Notes under the pieces: generated by a model | Told to the model about the DNA's origin: nothing | What the model saw: only the letters and a program-made list of their open reading frames with translations | The model's database searches: none | Shown here: positions 23,301 to 32,300 of the stretch, one piece after another | How the letters are laid out: each line of letters opens with the position of its first letter | Position numbering within the stretch: the first letter of the stretch is position 1 | Program-made: the position numbers and the translations under genes | Assembly: GCA_958510825.1 (NCBI GenBank) | Contig: OY294044.1 | Span: forward strand, 105,934,893-105,998,892 | Source: Brachypterus glaber | Lineage: Eukaryota; Arthropoda; Insecta; Coleoptera; Kateretidae | Direction: 5' to 3' | Length of the DNA stretch: 64,000 nt

Positions 23301-26300
23301 AGATTAATCTTTATTTATTATTAATAAATAGAAATATCACTACAATAGATAAATAAGGTTATGTGGCAAATTTTATGTCTTAAATATAAAAAATAACAGT
23401 GAACCACAAAAAAATATAACAATATCCCGGACAACATTTGCTATTTCACGTGGAATTCATTATGACATTATTTAATGATTTTCTCTGAGTTTATTGAAGT
23501 CATCACGAGATCATGCATGAAGATCTTGAAAACGCGAAGAGATACAAAAAAAAATAACGAAAAAATCGACCCCCTAGGACCCCACACAAATCAATTTTCA
23601 ACAACTTGAGGACACCGGGATGTTCCCACTGGGAACTTCCCAGTGGGAATGTTCCCCAAGATGACTGGAGGAACTACCCGGACAACATTTGCTATTTCAC
23701 GTGGAAGTCATTATGACATCATTTAATGATTTTCTCTGAGTTCATGAACGCATACAGATGACTCCTCATTGTAAAGTCATTACGAGATCATGTCATGAAG
23801 ATCTAGCAGCGGTCTACGGAATGCGCATGCGCAAACTTTAAATTAACCGCGAAATTTAAAATTTTAAAAAAGAAAGGAAATTTTCTTAATTACCCTGCTT
23901 AAAAAGATCACACACACAAACACACCTTTTTGCTCATATCTTGAAAACGCGAAGAGATATCGACCCCCTAGAACCCCACACAAGTCCATTTTCAACAACT
24001 TGAGGACACCGGGATGTTCCCACTGGGAATTTCCCAGTGGGAATGTTCCCCAAGATGACTGGAGGAACTAGTTCCTCTACGCTAAAGCATCCAGATATCT
24101 ACGCCTCATCATACCAATCCGATAATGTGTATAGAATTTAGCTAACTAGTAAGTTAACTACTAGTACTAGTAGTATGTCCTTATAAAGACATCTGCCTTT
24201 TAATACTAGTATTCCTAGAAGTCGACTTTATTCGTTTAAAAAGTTTAGTTAGTGGTAGGAGATAACATGTGGCGCCACCTATAGCATAACGCTGTCAAGT
24301 GCACTGAAATTAAAACATTACAGAAGCCTGTACTATTCAGCAATCGTTCTCAATCGGTTCCCAGGCGACATTTGCTATTTCACGTGGAAGTCATTATGAC
24401 GTCATTTAATGATTTAGCGTTAAATGTATACACCTCATGACAAACTCATAACATGATCAAAAAATCATGAGATGTGCTCATCATGATGTTCGTATGGGTA
24501 CAAAACGTGGAAATCATAACATGATGATCTCATGAGACCTCATGAGATCATGGATGTTGTCCTCGGACATATCACTTTCAATAAAATGCGACCTGCTAAA
24601 TCCAAAAAAAGCTTTCCATTTTCCCTCATCGCGTGTTATTTTTTTGCTACAAGGAGTAATTTCACCAACGAAAATCCTAGAGCAAATTTGTAGCTGCAGC
24701 TGTTAATCTCGGATAAAAACATGGTATATATTTTTAAACTACAAACTTTTTTTTGCAAAATGGCGCCAAATAGAGGTCGATATCTCAATATCTTAAAGTA
24801 TTAAAAAAAATTAACTTCCAAACGGATTTAGATTCTCTCTCTCTCTCTCTCTCTCTATTTGGTCTTTTTCTTCCAAATAATTAACCAGGGTTTCTCTATA
24901 TAGGGTTTCCAGTGCGCAAGTACTAATCGGATGTGTATCCTGACTTGAGCACTATCACTGATAAATTACTAATGTAATAATTTCCACGCTAAGAAAAAAA
25001 GTTATCATTAAAAACACAAAAAAAACTATCTTCAAACGTCCATTATTATTCACTTAAAATTCAACAGTTCCACGATTAATAACCATATATATAGTTCACT
25101 TTTACTTGTACATAAAACATTAACATAAAAATACTCTAGGCACATCATAAAAGATGGCTTAGCACGATGCTGACGCTTGATCGCCTAGTACTTGAATGCA
25201 GGATTTAGATTCTCAATCCACATTTTATTTTATTTAAATAAGAACAAGTGTGCCAACTTTCAAAAAAACAATGTTTTCAAAAAAAAAAAAAAAATTAATA
25301 AATAAATAAATAAATGTGAAAAAAAATTAAAAGTTAACGTCAACTTGTGTCATGACCAGAGTTGATACTTTCTTTACAATAACAGGGTCGGACAACAGGA
25401 ATTTTAAATTATTTTTAACTTTTGGTGAGTTTATTTAATACATACCTATGCCGAATAAGATTTTATGTCTACATACAGACATATAATCTTATAGGTAGAT
25501 TATATGTCTGTATACAGACATATAATCTTATTCGGCATAGGTATGTATTAAAGAAACTCACCAAAAGTTAAAAATAATTTAAAATTCCTGTTTCCGACCC
25601 TGTTATTGTAATGAAAGTATCAACTCTGGTCATGACACACTTATAAAACAATAAATCATCTGACTTGAGTGATATAGCACATTCAGGGTCCAACGTTTAC
25701 GGGTCGGCCGCTTGAGTCTTAAGAAAATTGCTAAATATTACTATTTGGGTCTTTTTTTTGACACACGGTTCTAAAGCTACCAAAAGGCGTGGCAAAAAAT
25801 TATACATGAATATACAATATAACTATGCACACGTTTACACTGAATTCGCTTTTATCGAAGCGTTTTTTTGTTGGTGTTCTGTGTTTTTTTGCACCCTTTC
25901 GTCGTAGGTTTTTTACTGTGTGTTAGACTATACCCCAGGTAGCTAAAAAAAATCGACTTGATGGTAGAAAATTGACATCATTAAGAATGATATGTAGGGA
26001 CACTAGATTTGGGTCTTAAGTTAGCAAGCCGCCTTGCTAACTTAAGACCCAAATCGACACTAGAAAAATTCCAAACCTAATGATATTTCTAGTCCAAGTA
26101 ATATTTTTTAACTATTTTTGTGGTTCAGTGTAATTAACAACTGGTTTGGTTAACATATAATCCCATATACGACACTGAAAGAATCAACAATATAATCAGG
26201 ACCGTATTTATTCAAGTTGCCGCTCTAAGCAGTAAAAAACATGCCGCCCCCTCCCGAAAGTATGTGCACATAAGTAAAAAAGTTTGACTAAAAAACGGTC

Positions 26301-29300
26301 AATTGCACTTATGAACAAACAACTACCGCCCTTGCCAGTTCAAGCCCATTGCTTAAAAAAATAAGACTAAAAAAAAAACAAAAAGGTCAGCAGCTGCTAT
26401 AATCCACACTGCACTGTGCCCAGTACTGGCCAGTTAGTAAGTTAGTGACTAAAAAGAAATTTATTACACCTTCTGGCATAATATGCCATAAATATTATGT
26501 ACAATCCAAGGTCAAAGGGGGCATTTCTGCAAAATCAAAAGGAATGTCGCATATGGGGCTGTATGTGTTCTATTGTTATATCTCTGAGATATAATTGTTT
26601 ATTATTAAATTAAAAGAAATAGAAATAATTTTTAATATTTATTAATTATAAAATTTGTCACTCAATCATAGATGTTTTAAGCACATCAACTACTTTTAAA
26701 CCATCCCTACCAGACATGCACACATCAGACATTCAAACGTCAGACATTCATACGTCAGACATTCACACATCAGACAGTCACCATAACACAGGTATTGACA
26801 CCACCCTCACACTATAATTTCTGATCAAGATTGCTATATGCTAATTTCATAAATAAAATTTTGCTTTTGATATTATTTATTTAAATTGTTATTTATTACA
26901 TTTTCTTTAATTAATTTAATAATCTTATTTTACATCAGAAGCTATACAAATCTCAATACCTACACAAGCATATCTTTTAGCTGCTTTAGCATTAGTTAAA
27001 AATACCTAAGCAAACTATTATCTAATACAAAATAGCTATATTAGTACAGTTCCCGGCATAAAAAATGAGATATTGACATATTGCGATCTGACATTTAATA
27101 GTAATAATTCCTGGATTAAATTGGATTAAAAAAAATAGGTTATGGTTAAATATTAGTTTTTATGAACGAATTGATTGGTTGACTGACAACTAATAGTTGT
27201 TACTACTAACCCAGACTGAAAGTTAATATATACTCAAAAACAATAACGAAACTGAAAATACATTTTTTATTAAAAAGAAAAACCCAAAAACATTTATTTT
27301 TATACTAAAATAGATATAAAATAATATTTTGAGCTATAAAAATCTTAATCATAATACAAAAGCATGGAGAGCCCCAAATAAGTTACAAAACTTGTCAAGA
27401 AGAATAAATTTGGTACTAGAAAACAATGTAAATAATAATAATTAATATCTTGTTGGATTTTCACTGTTTTCTAGTACCAAATTTATTCTTCTTGGCATTG
27501 AATTAACAAGGTTTTGGCAATACTGCACTGTTAAGTTATTCCAAGCTTCACGAATAGCTTCAATTAGTTGAGCTCTATTTTGGGGCCTAAAATTAACTGT
27601 GTTTATTTTCTTAACCATATATGCCCAAACATTCTCAATAGGATTAAGATCTGGGCTATGACATGGCCATGGTAATACGTGGACATGTGTACTGAGCAGT
27701 TATCTTGTTGGAATATAAACTTGTTATTGGGAAATACTTGATTAACTGATGGTAGCATTGCTTCTTCAAGAATTCTGCAGTAAGATTCTCCATTAAGGTT
27801 TTCTTCTAGAATAACCAGTACACCGGGACCTTGATTGCTTATCCAACACCACGTTTTGCCAAAAATTTGCATCCGTGTGGATTAGGGCAAATACCAACCT
27901 AGACCCCTTGTGATCATCTGATAACAATGGCTTTTTAACAGCAGTCCTACATTTCATTTCAGAATTCTCAATTCTTCTGAGGGCTGTTCGGTCTGAAGCT
28001 ATAAAATTGACTTCTACCATAGCTTGAGGGGTAGTTTTAAATGGATCATCTCTCAGAACATCCAAGAATGATTCATCCTGCTCCTCTGTTGTTTTTCGTG
28101 GTCTTCCTGATCCCCTTTGTCTTGCAGCTGTTCGTTCTGTTTCCCACTTATTTTTTATTCTCCCTATGGTGCTTCGGTGAATTCCAAATTCATCAGATAC
28201 CTGGTCAATAGTTTTCCCATTTTCCAAATGTGCGGCTAATATAGCTCTTTGGGTCTCATTTAATTGTATAGGCATAATTTTAATTTATTTTATTTTATTT
28301 CTGCTTTTAACTAACAATATAGACACTAACTGTCATAAACCTTCTAGATTAACAAATGTTTAAAACCTAATTCAAACGTTACCATTTTTCATATCTCATT
28401 TTTTACGCCGGGAACTGTATATCGTCCTAGATTTTTAGAGCTTCCTTTCTGCTTTATATACAGTGCGGTCCAAAAGTTACCCCCCTCTTAACTTTTGAAC
28501 CAGTTGAGATATCAACTTTAAATAAAACAACTTAAACTATCTTTTAGCATATATTTGATATTTTCAGCTCTTAAAATGTGGGCAGGGGGGCATGGGGGGA
28601 CATTTTTTTAAATGGAAAGGGGGGTCGTGTGATACATCATTTTAAAGCTTATAAAATTTTCTATTTAAACTAACATTTTTAAATTTTTTCAAAATTTTTT
28701 TAAGGTTTTGATTTTTCAATTTTTTGTGCTAAAACATTCGATTTTTTAAGTTTTTTTTAAAATTTTTTATTTATGTCAACTAAAATTAGTTTAAAAGTAT
28801 AATTAACATTTTTTTATGATTAAATTAGGCATTTTTAAAAGAATATTTGTTTTTTTTTAGAGGAATTTTGACATTAATACCCATTTTCAACCCCATTTTA
28901 AACCAATTTTTTTTTTAATTTAAAAATATGGAGTTAAATGGAGAATTTTATAAGCTTTAAAATGATGTATTACACACATTTAAAAAATGCGCCCCCATAC
29001 CCCCTGCCCACATTTTAAGAGCTGAAAGTATTAAATATATGCTAAAAGATAGTTTAAGTTGTCTTATTGAAAAGTTCCAAATTTGAAGTCGATATCTCAA
29101 CTGGTTCAAAAGTTAAGAGGGGGGGTGACTTTTGGACCGCTCTGTATAATAGTCTAATCGATATGATAGTCTTATCTAGATAATTATGGTCTAATCTAGT
29201 TAGTTTATTCTTAATCAAAGTTGAGGATTACTAATAAAACTAGAATCTTTTACTCAAGATGACTGAAGGAACTAGTTCCTAGCCTCCAGATAAAATGCTT

Positions 29301-32300
29301 TTACTTTATCTAGATTAGACGTTCTATGAACTAAGCTACCAGATATGATCTGTATGCTTAAAAGCAGAAAAGCTGTCATGATTTACCACACTATGCCAGC
29401 CCATTGTGGAAAGCATTTAACTAAAAATGTATCACTTTCTATATGCCAATTTGTCATTTTTGGCATACAGCGTACGTCAAAAAACTGTTAAACTGTTTTT
29501 GCTGTCAGTATGGACTAACAAACTGGTAGCAAACTACCTCTATGCTTCAAATAGTTGGCCTTTTCCTGACTGTTAGAGTTAAAAAAAATCGCATAGTATG
29601 CTTTAACCGCTTGCCGTACACCATTCATTACAACACTAGTGCCGACTTCTCTTTTTCATTAGAAATTTTGGTTTAGCAGCTAGGCTATCCAATGTACAAA
29701 ACTCCAACCCAGTCACAGGATCTGTCGCAAAACAGTACTGCAGCTATATTCTTGACCATTCGCAAAAATAATTCGCTTACGCTGTTGCTAAGGAAACTAA
29801 TATGTGATTAGTTGTATCATAGCAACTACGCAAAAAATTTTTGCGCATGGTCAAGAATAGAGCACCAGGTTTGTACCATTAGATCATATATACATAGATA
29901 TGGCATTAATGTTGATTTGTTTTATGTAGAACATATACAAAGCCAATTGTAAACAAACCACTATAGCGGTGAGGTTGCGAGGAGGTGAAGTATAACATAT
30001 TTGTCAACAAACCACTATAGCGGTGGGTGGTGACCAAAAGCGGGAAGGTGAAATCTACCTCGATATAGCAATGAAAACATTTCGGTTTGACGTGGACTCA
30101 AGGCGCTCTATGTATATATGATTTGATGTTTGTACCATCTCCTGTAGACTTTTTCTCACAAAACTTTTCCGTATCCATGTAATTTTTCACATTCCTTCAT
30201 TTTTCTCCGCTAAGTCATCGTAGGGTTGCTTTTAAAAGTAGTTAGCGTCGATGTGTGGGGGTGTTGTTGGTATTTAGAGGGCGCCTTTCCAGACAGGTCG
30301 ACGCGGCAGGCCAACCGCGCCGCGTGGAGACAGTCGCAGTGCGTTGCTTCCGGCTCAGCAGCAACAGCAGCCAATCAGAGAGCCGTCTCGGCACTCAGCG
30401 GTTCCGTATCCTCCTCCTCCTCGCTCAGTAGTCTCGGGCCCGCGCACCGGCCCACAGCCGCAGGTCCAATCACACCAGACACTCGTAAGTATTAGCATAG
30501 TTAGAGTGCCTTAATGTGACCTTTTCTGACAAGGAAAAGAGTGGAGACAAAAAATCTGGTAAAAAATTTTATTCGTTAGTTGGTAACTATGTTTTGGCAT
30601 TAGATGTCACATTACATTACTGTGGTCTGTTTCATCAAGCAAGAGAGCAAATTAAAAATCGCACAGTAATATTTATTTATGGTACTAGTGGGTAAAGTAA
30701 GATATTGCCCATGAGAAAATTAACCTGCGAGGCGTCAGCCAAACAGGTTAATTTTCGAGAGGGCAATATCGGTTTACCCATGAGTGCCATACAAGGTTTT
30801 ATCCAATAAATAGCTTAGAAATTCATATTTTTATTAAAATTTTTAATGACATTTACAATAAAATAATTTGACAAGTGACAGTTGAGTGGGTAAAATGAAT
30901 AATTATCCACTCAATAAAGTAAAAGACACGCGGGGGTTATTATTGAGTTTATCTATTTAAAATAAAGCTGGTAATTGTCTCATTATCTGTATGTATTGGA
31001 TAAATATTTTTACAACAGGTTTGAATAGTATATGTTTGCATATATGAATATAGTTATGTTTTATAAAATAAACTATGCAGTATATTCACACATCCAATAT
31101 TCGAATCTGTTTTGAAAATATTCACTGTGCGATTTTTAATTTACTTCCTTGCTTGATGAAACAGACCATATAAGTCGGAAGAAACTGGGTTCCATTTATT
31201 TAAAACTCCATTTGGTAATAACACAATGAAGAAAAAGTCTATTTTTGCATAAGACACTTGTGTTGAAATTGTCAGATGTAAAACGTAATATCGTAAGTTT
31301 GGACATCTGGTAACAACATAACCTTGAGATATTAGTGACTCCGTATCAGCATCACATAAATTTTTTGTGCGAAAATGTCAAGTTTTGAGTGGAAAAAGCG
31401 TCATTTGCTAACTAGAAGAAAAACTTGGCCTATCCCAAAGAACTTTTACCTCAAGAAGGAACATAATGAAATCTACCGTATGCTTTATTTGAAGCGTGAA
31501 CCAACTACGGTGAGGGGCTGGTGGGGAGTGACTATTGTTTACACTTAGTACGCGTAAAGAGAGAGAAAGAATGTGTAAAATCACAGTCTAATGTCGTAAA
31601 ATGACTGACAGGGGTACAGTGTTGCCGATTGGAAACATATACTTTGGATATTTTATTGTAAATTTTAAGAAACATTAGTTCTGTATGAGTTTTATATGAA
31701 CCAGTAGTTTCATTTTAATAGATTTAAATATACTATATTATTAAACATAATTATAGTATACACAATAAAGTTTTTTACATTTTTAATTTAAGTATAATGA
31801 TTTGAATTCATGATAAGGTGGAAACTACGCAACATCGCTACTAGGTAGCCTGAAAGTCGACTAGCGACATCTACATTTTACACCACAAAGCTGTATCGCG
31901 TTTCTGTTAGTAAATAAACAAACAAAAAGATGACACCTTCATAAACATTGGTCTGAAATTACTTCTTGAGGTAAAAGTTCTTTATATCAGGGGTAAAAAT
32001 AAGTTTCCGCCGTTTGATAAAAGATGGCCCCACCAGAAGATTATGTTGAAATTGTCAGATGTAAAACGTAATATCGTAAGTTTGGACATCTGGTAACAAC
32101 ATAACCTTGAGATATTAGTGACTCCGTATCAGCATCACATAAATTTTTTGTGCGAAAATGTCAAGTTTTGAGCGGAAAAAGCGTCATTTGCTAGCTAAAA
32201 GAAAAACTTTGCCTATCCGGAAAAGGCTAAAAACACGTTTGCAGGTTTGCCATTTCCCCAGATATTAATTAATGTCTGCACTCTTATTCTTAACATAAAA

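Noticed and set aside
26006..26055. microRNA gene
   Set aside because: The loop of four bases and perfect short stem do not fit a typical precursor. Kept only as a hairpin repeat.
26710..26785. CRISPR-like short repeats
   Set aside because: A simple ~16-bp tandem repeat with no spacers.
30226..30495. 89-codon Ser/Ala-rich frame as the coding frame of exon J
   Set aside because: It leaves phase 1, which does not join exon K (phase 0). The frame from 30297 fits both neighbours, so this frame was not used.
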